From positions 1 through 41,078 of IMG/VR virus record IMGVR_UViG_3300047551_000963: 41,078 nucleotides of DNA; one strand, written 5' to 3'. The notes under the pieces are model-generated. The model had not been told where the DNA came from. It saw nothing but the letters and a program-made list of their open reading frames with translations, and did no database searches. The stretch comes from a virus. Shown one piece after another: positions 1 to 8,077 of the stretch (positions are counted from its first letter, which is position 1; each line of letters opens with the position of its first letter). The translations under genes and the position numbers were made by a program.

Positions 1-2
1 CG

Positions 3-182
3 CGCCAGATGCTGGCAGTGCATGTGTCGGATGTGCACGCCGAGCTTTCGGAGAGGCTTGAGGCTATCGACGAGGCATTCAAGCTGGCGTTCCGCCACGG
101 GATCGAGCGTGGACTGCTCAGCGAGGCATCGGCGCTCGAGATCTGGGACGTGGCTCGCAACAAGATTGGAGGGATCGCATGA
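3..182 (+). CDS. C-terminal fragment of an unidentified protein
   Basis: An open frame enters from the left edge and ends in TGA at 180-182, giving 59 visible residues. The fragment is charged and looks helical, with sequence such as HAELSERLEAIDEAF and LSEASALEIWDVARNKIG. Its stop overlaps the next start as ATGA at 179-182, the coupling used throughout this operon, which supports it as real. The position upstream of ParB, Mom and terminase genes would fit a small terminase or an early regulatory protein, but nothing visible identifies the family. The N-terminus lies outside the window. Confidence 0.6.
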   Translation, partial: RQMLAVHVSDVHAELSERLEAIDEAFKLAFRHGIERGLLSEASALEIWDVARNKIGGIA

Positions 183-913
183 CGGCAGAAGAGCTCAGAA
201 GACTTCCGGAAGGTGCCGACCTGTCCTACATCCAGCCAGACCTTCGGGTGCTGGCGGTTCCGATTGCGGCGCTGAAGCCGAACCCGACTAATCCCCGGCT
301 ACACCCGGATGCGAATAGGAAGGCGGTGCAGGGATCGCTCCGGAAGTATCTCCAAACCAAATCCGTAGTCGCAAACATGGCGTCGGGCATGCAGATCGTA
401 GCCGGGCATTGCCTCTACGGCGAGATGCTATCGATGGGCGCAGAATATATAGCCTGCACCATTGTGAATTACGACCCCGTAACCGAGCTTGGCTACCTGC
501 TTGCGGACAACCGCACCGGGGATTTGTCGGAGGACGACCCGGAGAAGCTCGCGCCAGCCCTTCGTGCGCTACTGGACGCCGGGGAGGACGTGGAGGAGAT
601 CGGCTGGGACGAGGCCTCGGTGCGTGCGCTGCTGGAGGGTGCGGAGGAAGCTGGAGAGGATTCAGGCGGCGGGAACATTGACCGCCCACCTGATAGCGAA
701 TGGGCTGGAGCGCTCGGGGATTTGCCGACCGGCGAAAAGTCCCCATTCCAGCAGATGACGTTTACGCTGCATAACGAGCAAGCTGAAGCGGTGAGGGCTG
801 CAATGGAGCTTGCTGCAAGCATGGGCGAGTATGGCGACTTGAACGCCAACAGCAACGGCAATGCACTCGCTCGCGTGTGCGAGAAATTCATGGAGGCATT
901 CGATGGGCGCTAA
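179..913 (+). CDS. ParB/Srx-like N-terminal domain protein without methyltransferase domain
   Basis: The first ~150 residues match the ParB-like nuclease fold: NPTNPRLHPDAN (35-46) and the signature loop near residues 74-82, followed by LADNRTGDLSEDD. The usual G-H-G of this loop reads GHC here (G76, H77, C78), so catalytic or nucleotide-binding ability may differ. The C-terminal part, with FTLHNEQAEAVRAAM and NSNGNALARVCEKF, resembles the tail found on many phage ParB-like proteins. It is a close paralogue of the N-terminal domain of the gene at 1757, with long identical stretches such as LADNRTGDLSEDD, but lacks the methyltransferase half. It is coupled upstream by ATGA and overlaps the Mom-family gene downstream. 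A role with DNA modification is inferred from the neighbours. Confidence 0.8.
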   Translation: MTAEELRRLPEGADLSYIQPDLRVLAVPIAALKPNPTNPRLHPDANRKAVQGSLRKYLQTKSVVANMASGMQIVAGHCLYGEMLSMGAEYIACTIVNYDPVTELGYLLADNRTGDLSEDDPEKLAPALRALLDAGEDVEEIGWDEASVRALLEGAEEAGEDSGGGNIDRPPDSEWAGALGDLPTGEKSPFQQMTFTLHNEQAEAVRAAMELAASMGEYGDLNANSNGNALARVCEKFMEAFDGR

Positions 914-1760
914 GGATATCGTGCTGAAGCCCATTTCGGCGCAAGAGGGTAATGCCGTTGTGAAGGCGCACCACTACTCTGGCAAGGTGGTCACGAATTC
1001 ACAGATCCACATCGGCGTGTACTACAACGGCAAGCTTGAGGGTGCGATGCAGTTTGGGCCAAGCCTCGACAAGCGGAAGATCCAGCCGCTCGTAAAGGAT
1101 ACCGGCTGGAACGAGTTCATTGAGCTGAACCGAATGGCGTTTAGCGATGCCTTGCCTCGCAATAGCGAAAGCCGAGCCCTTGCCATCGCAATGAAGCTCC
1201 TTCGGAAGCATGCGCCGCACTTGAAGTGGGTGGTCAGCTTTGCAGACGGCACGCAGTGTGGGGATGGCACAATCTACCGGGCAAGCGGGTTTTTGTTGAC
1301 GGGGCTAAAACGGAATACAACCGTGTGGCTTGGTCCTGAAATGGCACGGTCAGATCTCCCAAAATATTTACGGGATGCATATGATGCATATATTCGTCGA
1401 CATGGCCGGGTATTCCATCAGATGACTTTGCAGGGTGGTGAACGGCACAGCCAAGAACAGACACAACTGCGAGAGGCATATTTTAGACATACTGGCGGGT
1501 CTGCGAGTCGATCAACATTCGATGATCTTGGGTGCCAACAAATACCCGGCTATCAATTCCGGTACGTCTACTTTTTACAGCCTGAGTGCCGTGCGCTTTT
1601 GACTTGCCCGGTCATCCCGTTTGATGATATACCCGATGAATGCCGCATGTACAAAGGTGTGCGTCTGAAGGATTCCAGCGAACCAACCGGCGACCAGCCG
1701 GGAGAGGGCGGGGCAGCACCGACCCGGACGCTCCATACTAAGCCGCAGGTGCGGCAATGA
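903..1760 (+). CDS. mom: Mom-family DNA modification protein
   Basis: The 285-residue product carries the hallmarks of the Mu Mom family, GNAT-related proteins that modify adenines in phage DNA to evade restriction. Visible motifs are HHYSG (23-27), an IHIGVYYNGKLEGAMQFG strand pair, ELNRMAFSD (74-82), then SRALAIAMKLL and SFADGTQCGDGTIYRASGF (112-130). The tail with GEGGAAPTRTLH is a pattern I associate with these phage proteins. The start at 903 is chosen over an upstream ATG at 861 because GGAGG at 892-896 precedes it closely and the overlap with the previous stop is short. The middle of the gene is more AT-rich than the structural genes (about 50% GC in the 1381-1440 line), suggesting separate acquisition. 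The modification and its cofactor cannot be read from sequence. Confidence 0.8.
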   Translation: MGAKDIVLKPISAQEGNAVVKAHHYSGKVVTNSQIHIGVYYNGKLEGAMQFGPSLDKRKIQPLVKDTGWNEFIELNRMAFSDALPRNSESRALAIAMKLLRKHAPHLKWVVSFADGTQCGDGTIYRASGFLLTGLKRNTTVWLGPEMARSDLPKYLRDAYDAYIRRHGRVFHQMTLQGGERHSQEQTQLREAYFRHTGGSASRSTFDDLGCQQIPGYQFRYVYFLQPECRALLTCPVIPFDDIPDECRMYKGVRLKDSSEPTGDQPGEGGAAPTRTLHTKPQVRQ

Positions 1761-3172
1761 AGAACCCGCCAAAGCCGACCCCTGACCAGCTGAAATGGAT
1801 TGCTCCAGGCCTGCACGCGCTGGCAATCCCCATTGAGCGATTCCTACAGCATCCAGCCAACCCCCGGCTTCACCCCGACGCAAACCTAAAGGCGATCCGG
1901 GGATCCCTCGGGAGATACCTCCAGCGCAAGAACGTTGTCGCCAACGATACACCAGAAGGCTACCGGCTTGAAGCTGGGCATGGCGTTTACAAATCCATGC
2001 TTGCGCTTGGGAGTCAGTGGATTGCAGCGGTAATTGTGAATGACGACGCCATTTCTGAGCTTGGGTTTATGCTGGCCGATAACCGAACAGGCGATCTGTC
2101 AGAAGACGATCAAGAAAAGCTAGCACCTGTACTCAGGCAATTGATCGAGGCTGGCGAAGATGTAGAGGAGATCGGGTGGGATGACGAGGCGGTGCAGGCA
2201 TTGCTTGCGGATGAGGAGCAGCAATCCGGCGACAAGACGGGCATTAGCGATAACGAAGCTGAAGCCCCCGTCGACCGCGCTGCCGAGCTCCAGATCCAGT
2301 GGGGAACCGCGCAGGGGCAGATCTGGGAAATCCCATCGAAGACGGTGCCGGGTAAGTGTCACCGGGTGGTGTGCGGGGATTGCAGGGTTCTGGCAGACGT
2401 TCAGACGCTTCTGGAAGGACAGAAGGTCAACGTCGCATTCACCAGCCCGCCGTATGCCTCGCAGCGGAAGTATGACGAGGAAAGCGGATTCAAGCCGATC
2501 AAGCCCGACGCATATGTCGAGTGGTTTGAAGCCGTGCAAGCGAACGTGAGAAGCGTTCTGGCTGCGGACGGCTCATGGTTCGTGAACATTAAGGAGCACT
2601 GCGAGGAGGGACAGCGGCATCTCTACGTGAAAGACCTGACGATTGCGCATGTTCGGCAATGGGGGTGGCGGTTTGTTGATGAATTCTGCTGGAGAAACAC
2701 GAGGGATGGTGTTCCTGGTGGGTGGGCGAATAGATTCAAAAACGCTTGGGAGCCAGTGTTTCACTTTGCAACAACGCCGGCAATCAAGTTCAGGCCAACA
2801 GCCAACGGAGCGCAAAGCGATGGCGTGTTTGGCTACTCGCGAGAGCATGTTAAGACAGCGACAGGCAGCGGGTTTATTGCTGGCAAGGAGACACATGAGG
2901 GGATAGCGCGCCCGTCCAATGTGATCGAACTTGCACCCTCAATGCTGGCAGAGCACTCCGCAGCGTTCCCAATTGGTCTTCCCATGTTCTTTATCAAAGC
3001 ATACTCGGACCCCGGCGATCTCATCTTCGATCCCTTCCTCGGTTCTGGCACGACTCTGATCGCAGCAGAGCGTGAAGGCAGGATCGGATACGGAATGGAG
3101 TTGAGCCCTAAGTATGTCGCCGTCATCCTCGAGCGTGCCAAGAAAGCTGGTCTGGAGCCTCGCCGTGTTTGA
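1757..3172 (+). CDS. ParB-like domain fused to SPPY-type DNA methyltransferase
   Basis: The 471-residue protein has a ParB-like domain in roughly residues 1-160 (NPRLHPDAN, AGHGVYKSM with an intact GHG loop, LADNRTGDLSEDD). A class I methyltransferase follows. Motif IV is TSPPY (229-233) and the AdoMet-binding motif DPFLGSGTT (425-433) comes after it, the permuted order of beta-type amino-methyltransferases. SPPY is common in N4-cytosine enzymes but also occurs in N6-adenine enzymes, so the base is uncertain. The ATG overlaps the Mom stop (ATGA at 1757-1760), and the terminase start lies inside its last codons. Such fusions are frequent in phages and are usually taken as anti-restriction or packaging-linked modification enzymes. 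Confidence 0.9.
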   Translation: MKNPPKPTPDQLKWIAPGLHALAIPIERFLQHPANPRLHPDANLKAIRGSLGRYLQRKNVVANDTPEGYRLEAGHGVYKSMLALGSQWIAAVIVNDDAISELGFMLADNRTGDLSEDDQEKLAPVLRQLIEAGEDVEEIGWDDEAVQALLADEEQQSGDKTGISDNEAEAPVDRAAELQIQWGTAQGQIWEIPSKTVPGKCHRVVCGDCRVLADVQTLLEGQKVNVAFTSPPYASQRKYDEESGFKPIKPDAYVEWFEAVQANVRSVLAADGSWFVNIKEHCEEGQRHLYVKDLTIAHVRQWGWRFVDEFCWRNTRDGVPGGWANRFKNAWEPVFHFATTPAIKFRPTANGAQSDGVFGYSREHVKTATGSGFIAGKETHEGIARPSNVIELAPSMLAEHSAAFPIGLPMFFIKAYSDPGDLIFDPFLGSGTTLIAAEREGRIGYGMELSPKYVAVILERAKKAGLEPRRV

Positions 3173-4844
3173 CCCCGCCCCACTGCGCATCACCGTGCCC
3201 GAGGAGCACGGGCTGCTGTCGTGGACGCTGCGTCAGCTACTGCCCGACCCGGAGCCGACGCCGGACCCGGACCCATTTGATGCCGACCTCTGGGGCTACG
3301 TGCGCTGGGCTTGGCCGGTAATGCGCCCCGGCATCCAGATCACCGATCCCGCCTATTTGGAGGCCATCTGCCTTCACCTCCAGCAGATCACCGACCCCGC
3401 ATCCGTGGGGCTCAAGCCTGAGCAGGGCAACCGCCACCTGCTGCTCGGCATCGAACCCCGCTCGGGTAAGTCCGACCTGCTAGCACTCTGGGCAAGCTGG
3501 GAATGGGGGCCGAAGCGGATGCCGTGGCTGCGGCATCTGGTAGCCATCCACCGCACCGACGCGCTGGAGGAGTGCCACGAAGCCCTGATCCGGCTGGTGC
3601 TCAGTGCCGAGTATCAGGAGCGCTGGGGCGCGCACGTCCAGAAGGGGCGGCTGTGGAGCTGGGATCGGCTCAACCTGGGGGCTGGAGGTGGCCGCCAACT
3701 GGTCAGCCGCCGGATGATAATCCAAGGACTGCCAGCCCACCGGCTGATCTGCGATGACCTCATCGGCGATCTGGAGGTGGACCAGTCCGACGCCAGAAAC
3801 AAGACGATGCGGTTTTTTAACGGTTCCTTCCGCTCGCGTGGGCTGGAAAAGCTGGCCACGCCCACCGTCGTCACCCATCAGGGACTGCACGTTGACGACC
3901 CGATCCGGCGGCTGGAGCGGGAGGAGGGGCTGAAGAGCCACACAGACCAGCAGACCGGCTACGCGGGCACGTGGGATCGGCTGCTGTTCCAAACGGAATA
4001 CACTGGCCCCGTGAGCGACACCGCGTTAACCCGAGCGGGGATCTGGCGAGACCAGCGGGAGCGGGGGCAGTACCTCCGTGCAAGCTGGACCGAGGAGATG
4101 GTCGCCCGCGCCAAGCGCCGTCCCGAAGTGTGGTGGCCCCAGCACCAGCAGGCCCCCAGAAGCGGGCAGGACGCCATCTGGAAGCGCTGGTGGTGGAAGT
4201 TCTGGCACTACCCCGGCCAGCCCCGGCATCCCGTGCTGGTGCGCCTCCCAGACGGCACTGAGAGGGAGATCGCGTGCGAGCCCCTGCCGACCCGGCTGGA
4301 CCGGCAGATCCAGAGCTGGGATCTTGCCTTCAAAGCCACGGCCACCTCGAGCCAAGTGGCTGGCGGCGTCTGGGGCCAGCAGGGCGCACGGATGTACTGG
4401 TTACACGCCCGCCAGGCCCGGCTGGATATCCTGGGCTCTGTGGCCGCCATTCTCGAGATGTCGAAGACCTGGCCGGAGACCACGGCGAAGCTCGTTGAGG
4501 ACAAAGCGAACGGCCCCGCCGTGGAGGCCCTGTTGCGGACCCGTGTTCCGGGCCTGACAATGATCCTGCCCCAGGGGAGCAAGGCACAGCGAGCTGGCGC
4601 AGCGGCTGACCTGCTCGAGGCTGGCAACGTCTACCTGCCGCACCCCTCGCTGGCCCCCTGGGTGGAGGACTTCCTTGACTGGTGCGACCAGTGGACCGGG
4701 AGCAGCGACGCGGGGACGGACCTGCTTGACACCGCTTCGCAGGCGCTCCTGTGGATGGCCAAGCACTCGGCTCTGCAGGGAGACAAGTTCGAGCTGACCG
4801 ACGTGGACGGGTGGCACGCCAAGCCGAAGACGAGCCGGTGGTGA
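3165..4844 (+). CDS. terL: Terminase large subunit
   Basis: The 559-residue product is a packaging motor ATPase-nuclease. The ATPase half has a Walker A-like loop EPRSGKS ending at residue 103 and a Walker B-like RLICDDLIG with acidic pair near 197-198. The RNase H-like nuclease half shows three acidic positions in order: SWDLAFK (D386), VEDKANGPAV (D446) and DLLDTASQALLW (D522). I chose GTG at 3165 because GGAG at 3153-3156 precedes it and it overlaps the previous stop by only a few bases; an in-frame ATG at 3114 would add 17 residues. In Mu order this corresponds to gp28, followed by the portal, but here a 3.9-kb accessory block separates the two. Confidence 0.92.
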   Translation: MFDPAPLRITVPEEHGLLSWTLRQLLPDPEPTPDPDPFDADLWGYVRWAWPVMRPGIQITDPAYLEAICLHLQQITDPASVGLKPEQGNRHLLLGIEPRSGKSDLLALWASWEWGPKRMPWLRHLVAIHRTDALEECHEALIRLVLSAEYQERWGAHVQKGRLWSWDRLNLGAGGGRQLVSRRMIIQGLPAHRLICDDLIGDLEVDQSDARNKTMRFFNGSFRSRGLEKLATPTVVTHQGLHVDDPIRRLEREEGLKSHTDQQTGYAGTWDRLLFQTEYTGPVSDTALTRAGIWRDQRERGQYLRASWTEEMVARAKRRPEVWWPQHQQAPRSGQDAIWKRWWWKFWHYPGQPRHPVLVRLPDGTEREIACEPLPTRLDRQIQSWDLAFKATATSSQVAGGVWGQQGARMYWLHARQARLDILGSVAAILEMSKTWPETTAKLVEDKANGPAVEALLRTRVPGLTMILPQGSKAQRAGAAADLLEAGNVYLPHPSLAPWVEDFLDWCDQWTGSSDAGTDLLDTASQALLWMAKHSALQGDKFELTDVDGWHAKPKTSRW

Positions 4845-4849
4845 TTTTT

Positions 4850-4869
4850 TGAGAATTCTTAAAATCTCT
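4850..4869. promoter_or_regulatory. Upstream imperfect palindrome, candidate operator half of a pair
   Basis: The segment has the form TGAGA-N-TCTC with inner AT-rich bases. It resembles the stronger palindrome at 4887-4907 and sits just upstream of the -35 box of the promoter at 4871. Two similar sites around one promoter suggest a repressor or activator binding pair. Inferred from symmetry only. Confidence 0.35.
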
Positions 4870-4870
4870 A

Positions 4871-4899
4871 TTGACGCCAGCCGTGAATGAGATTATAGT
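4871..4899 (+). promoter_or_regulatory. Sigma70-like promoter for the first accessory block
   Basis: TTGACG (4871-4876) and TATAGT (4894-4899) are separated by exactly 17 bases in the only intergenic gap between the terminase and the accessory genes. The -10 box lies inside a 21-bp near-palindrome, so the promoter is probably regulated. Confidence 0.65.
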
Positions 4900-4907
4900 A
4901 TTCTCAT
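4887..4907. promoter_or_regulatory. 21-bp palindrome over the -10 box, candidate operator
   Basis: ATGAGA at 4887-4892 pairs with TCTCAT at 4902-4907, with further symmetric TA pairs inside. It covers the -10 hexamer, the usual place for a repressor site. The binding protein is unknown; the ribbon-helix-helix protein at 5480 in the same block is one candidate. Confidence 0.5.
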
Positions 4908-4939
4908 AAGCAGCGGCGAACACCACGAAGGAGACGACG

Positions 4940-5470
4940 ATGAACGCGAAAGCACAGTGCGAAGCGGCGAAGAAGATTGAAGCGGCTGGTTTTCGGACTT
5001 GGGAAGGCAGCCATAGCTATAAATACAAGAGATGGTCGAATCTGGTCGGTGCCGAGTTGGATGAGGTTGGCAACAACGTTTCCGTCCGGGTGTACTCTGA
5101 TAGCGGCTACGCGATTGTGACGAAGGAAGGTTTTCTCCGCAAGGAGACGATGAACGCCGAAGACTTCGCCCTCCTGCTCGAGAAAAGCGGTGTGGCGAAG
5201 GAGAAGAAGATGAGCAAGGCGCAGCGGGTGAAGCTGTGGAATAAGATGTATAATCAGCACCCAGCGATGCAGGAGCTTCGCGAGATGGCTGCCAAGCTCG
5301 GGCTGACAGAAGAGCAGAACGCGAAGATCGGCTGGGAAGATTCCTTTATGTTCGCATACTCCAAAATTTGCCACTTTGGCAATGTCAAGTGGGACGCCAA
5401 AACCGCCCAGAGATTCCAAGCTGTCGATATAGAGCTTCTTACACAGTGGCGCGCAGCCATAGCGCCATAA
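4940..5470 (+). CDS. Hypothetical protein, first gene of accessory block
   Basis: The 176-residue protein begins at ATG 4940 after a strong GGAGACG ribosome site and follows the promoter at 4871-4899. It is rich in Lys, Glu and Ala and largely helical in appearance, with a central KSGVAKEKKMSKAQRVKLW stretch. No known domain was recognised. Base composition is clearly less GC-rich than the structural genes around it, which fits recent acquisition. It is probably cytoplasmic, having no signal or membrane segment. Confidence 0.7.
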   Translation: MNAKAQCEAAKKIEAAGFRTWEGSHSYKYKRWSNLVGAELDEVGNNVSVRVYSDSGYAIVTKEGFLRKETMNAEDFALLLEKSGVAKEKKMSKAQRVKLWNKMYNQHPAMQELREMAAKLGLTEEQNAKIGWEDSFMFAYSKICHFGNVKWDAKTAQRFQAVDIELLTQWRAAIAP

Positions 5471-5479
5471 GGGAGATCG

Positions 5480-5713
5480 ATGAACCCAGAAAACTCACGC
5501 CGGGGTGGCCCCCGCCCCGGATTCGGAGGCAAGCAGCCGGGTGCCGGTCGCCCCGCTCAGCCTGTCACAGACCGCCCGGTAGCGGTAATGCTGGACCCCG
5601 AGACGGCGCGGAAGCTCGACGCCCTCCGGGGGGATGCGAGCCGAAGCGCATACATCCGGCGCATACTTGCGCTGGGCTACTCGTGCAAGCTCGACGACGA
5701 GAATGGACTGTAA
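5480..5713 (+). CDS. Small ribbon-helix-helix-like DNA-binding protein
   Basis: This 77-residue protein has a flexible N-terminus rich in Gly, Arg and Pro (RRGGPRPGFGGKQPGAGRP), reminiscent of a minor-groove or AT-hook-like arm. It is followed by a compact VAVMLDPETARKLDAL / SRSAYIRRILALGY pattern, the strand-helix-helix arrangement of Arc/CopG-type proteins. A GGGAG site precedes the ATG at 5480. It could act as the local repressor of the promoter with the palindrome at 4887, but this is inference from proximity. Confidence 0.6.
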   Translation: MNPENSRRGGPRPGFGGKQPGAGRPAQPVTDRPVAVMLDPETARKLDALRGDASRSAYIRRILALGYSCKLDDENGL

Positions 5714-5740
5714 CTGCCCTCGGAGCAGAAGGAGACGACA

Positions 5741-6145
5741 ATGAAAGCGCAAGATCTGTACGCGATGACCCCTGAGTATACAATCCTTTCTTCTCACATG
5801 TTGAAATGGCATGTGCCCGAAATAAACTTTTATAGGGCAGATCCAAATGGTGACCGAAACACCCGTGTCAGCATCCGGGTCATTCGTGAGGTCAACTTTG
5901 ACCACCGGCGCTTCTGGCGCCTTGCCACGGTCTGGCTGGACGACCAGCCGGTCATGGTTATTCAGAACGCCGGGAGGGAGGGGGACGATCATTATGACCG
6001 GTTCGTGACAAACGGGGCGGCGTATGTGCGGATGGTCGAGTACCTCCGGACGCTCGAAATTCCAGAGGACGTTGACATCCCGAGGCTGGTGGATCCTGCT
6101 CAGGATCTGCCAGCGCTTACCGGCTTTTACGGCTATCGACTTTGA
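5741..6145 (+). CDS. Hypothetical protein
   Basis: The 134-residue product starts at ATG 5741 after AGGAGACGACA. It is soluble-looking, with a beta-strand-rich middle (RVSIRVIREVNFDHRRFWRL, VTVWLDDQPVMVIQN-like segments) and no motif I recognise. It lies in the same orientation and spacing as its neighbours, so it is presumably part of the accessory operon. Confidence 0.65.
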   Translation: MKAQDLYAMTPEYTILSSHMLKWHVPEINFYRADPNGDRNTRVSIRVIREVNFDHRRFWRLATVWLDDQPVMVIQNAGREGDDHYDRFVTNGAAYVRMVEYLRTLEIPEDVDIPRLVDPAQDLPALTGFYGYRL

Positions 6146-6157
6146 GAGGGTGCGGCA

Positions 6158-6709
6158 ATGAAACACGGCGGGACGCTGGCAAGATTCCTACATGCGGACG
6201 GGCGGAAGCGGGCGTTTGAGCTGAAGCGCTACGCACCCGCTCGCGATGGCGCCCAGCGGATCGGCATATCCTGGGAAGGCGAGCAGCCCGCCTACGGGGA
6301 TGGCACCCCGCCCGATGTGCAGGTGATCCCCAAGGGCGATCAAGCCCTCGCTGAAGCCTACGCCGAATTCATCGGGGCATGCCCGATGCGGCTGGCGAAC
6401 GCGCTGGAGGACTTGAATGATGCTCGGCGCGAGCTTGCCCGATTCAATGGTGAGGCTTGGCGCGGGCGGGCTATCGCAGTGGAGGATACCGGGCACCGTG
6501 GCGGCATTTGGCTCTACTCGGAGGAGATCGCGACGTTGCCCGAGGGCAAGTGGAGCGCCCACTTCGGGATCTGGTTCGCATCGTGGGAAGCTCTAGCGGA
6601 CATTCTTGCGCTTTCCCCGTGCGGCGTTGGAGTAGCAGCGGGCGGCACGCCGTTCGTGCGGCTGGCGCCATACCGGAAACCGAAAGGAGGCGACAGTGAA
6701 TCCATATGA
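6158..6709 (+). CDS. Hypothetical protein
   Basis: The 183-residue product starts at ATG 6158, 13 bases after the previous stop. It shows a helical region near residues 65-100 (QALAEAYAEFIGACPMRLAN, LEDLNDARRELARFNG) and a Trp-rich C-terminal half (GGIWLYSEEI, FGIWFASWEALADILAL). No family recognised. Its last 14 bases overlap the start of the PP-loop enzyme gene, indicating co-translation. Confidence 0.65.
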   Translation: MKHGGTLARFLHADGRKRAFELKRYAPARDGAQRIGISWEGEQPAYGDGTPPDVQVIPKGDQALAEAYAEFIGACPMRLANALEDLNDARRELARFNGEAWRGRAIAVEDTGHRGGIWLYSEEIATLPEGKWSAHFGIWFASWEALADILALSPCGVGVAAGGTPFVRLAPYRKPKGGDSESI

Positions 6710-7670
6710 GGTACCTCTGCCCGCTGTCGTCGGCACATCCGGCGGTCGCACGTCGGGATATCTGGCGTGGCACGTCTGGCATGCCACGAAGCAATCTCCC
6801 GAAGTGCTCTACCTCTTCCAGAACACCGGCTTCGAGCACCCCGCCACGCTCCGCTTTCTTGCCAACATGCGTGATGTATGGGGCTTGCCAATCCGTGCGC
6901 TGGAGTACGACCACCCGTGCGACGGGTCAGGACCGGAAAGCGGGATGGTCGTTCGGGAAGTCAAGTTGGAAGACTGCTCGCTTGATGGGCGACCATTCCG
7001 GACGTTGATGCGGGCGATCTCCGTACATCGCCAGCACAAGGGCATCCGATGTCATACATGTCACGGCACTGGCACGATTGATGGCGATATGTTCTCTGTA
7101 CGCTGTGGTGACTGCGGCGGGGGGGGCGAGCCTGGATTATTTGTCATCTTTCCAAACCCTGTAATGCGGCACTGTACGGGTTTTTTAAAGGACAAGGTCC
7201 AGTGCCATTTTCTCGGAGCAGCCAATGATGAGATCGTTCGCGTCCCTGGGCTCCGCGCAGACGAGATGCGGCGGGTGGTCAAGGCTCGAGCCCGAGGGGA
7301 TGTATGCCCCCTGGCGTCGGCAGGTGTGACCAAGCCGATGATTCTGGAGTGGTGGAAGTCGCAGCCCTTTGACCTTGAGATTCCCGACCTGCTCGGGAAT
7401 TGTGGAGGGTGTTTTCTGAAGAGTACGGGCAAGCTCCTCTGGATCGCCCACTATTACCCGGATACCCTCGAGCCGATGGCGCAGCTCGAGGAGGAATACG
7501 GGGATCACTTCCGCCGGGATCGCCCATCGTATCGACGCCTGCTGGCTATGGGGCGAGATATGAGCGATGCCCGAGCGGATGCGCTGGTGGCACCCTCGGC
7601 ACAGCAGGCGCTGCCGATGGGTTTGGCATGTTCTCTTGACGATGAGATGCCGTGCAACTGCACGGATTAA
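6696..7670 (+). CDS. PAPS reductase-like PP-loop enzyme with Cys-rich zinc-finger insert
   Basis: The 324-residue product opens with the PP-loop motif SGGRTSG (15-21) followed by EVLYLFQNTGFEHPATLRFL, the N-terminal signature of the PAPS reductase / adenine nucleotide alpha hydrolase superfamily. Around residues 118-145 there is a DnaJ-like pair of CxxCxG knuckles (CHTCHGTG and CGDCGGGG), likely a zinc site. Further Cys motifs are MRHCTGFLKDK and GNCGGCFLKS. GTG at 6696 follows AAAGGAGGCGACA at ideal spacing. Family members activate a substrate with ATP and move sulfur or reduce sulfate; DndC of DNA phosphorothioation belongs to this superfamily. In a phage with several DNA modification genes a nucleic-acid role is plausible but unproven. 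Confidence 0.75.
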   Translation: MNPYEVPLPAVVGTSGGRTSGYLAWHVWHATKQSPEVLYLFQNTGFEHPATLRFLANMRDVWGLPIRALEYDHPCDGSGPESGMVVREVKLEDCSLDGRPFRTLMRAISVHRQHKGIRCHTCHGTGTIDGDMFSVRCGDCGGGGEPGLFVIFPNPVMRHCTGFLKDKVQCHFLGAANDEIVRVPGLRADEMRRVVKARARGDVCPLASAGVTKPMILEWWKSQPFDLEIPDLLGNCGGCFLKSTGKLLWIAHYYPDTLEPMAQLEEEYGDHFRRDRPSYRRLLAMGRDMSDARADALVAPSAQQALPMGLACSLDDEMPCNCTD

Positions 7671-7681
7671 AGGAGGCGACA

Positions 7682-8077
7682 ATGAAGGAAGGTGATTGGG
7701 TGGTGGTGTTTCGCAGTAAGTTGGTCAGGGCGGAAGGACGCTACATTGAGGCGGACGCTAGGACTGCCCGGATTGCTCGGCGCACGCCGACGCAGATCTT
7801 GGTGGATTGCTCGATCCACCCGTTCAGGCTCAAAGCTGGGGTCTGGGAGCAGAAGCGCTATTTGCATGATGACGTAACCTGCCTCCGCCCAGCCACAGCG
7901 GCGGAGATCCAGCAGGCCGAAGAAATCGAGCGCCAAGTGGAGGAGGCAACCCGGAAGCGCAAGCAGGCTTGTGATGAGAAGCGACTGATGATCGCCAAGG
8001 TCAACTGGGCGACCATCGACGACATAACCGTCGAGGCCATCTATACGATGGCGGTTGACCCCCGGAACCGTCGATGA
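7682..8077 (+). CDS. Hypothetical protein with basic N-terminal strand region and coiled C-terminus
   Basis: The 131-residue product starts at ATG 7682 after AAAGGAGGCGACA, the same leader as the PP-loop gene. The first ~75 residues look beta-rich (KEGDWVVVF, RTPTQILVDC); residues ~85-115 form a charged helix (EEIERQVEEATRKRKQACDE). No known family recognised. It is coupled to the next gene by ATGA at 8074-8077. Confidence 0.65.
   Translation: MKEGDWVVVFRSKLVRAEGRYIEADARTARIARRTPTQILVDCSIHPFRLKAGVWEQKRYLHDDVTCLRPATAAEIQQAEEIERQVEEATRKRKQACDEKRLMIAKVNWATIDDITVEAIYTMAVDPRNRR

Noticed and set aside
4836-4850. Possible intrinsic terminator after the terminase gene
   Set aside because: There is a run of six T, but no convincing GC-rich hairpin directly before it.
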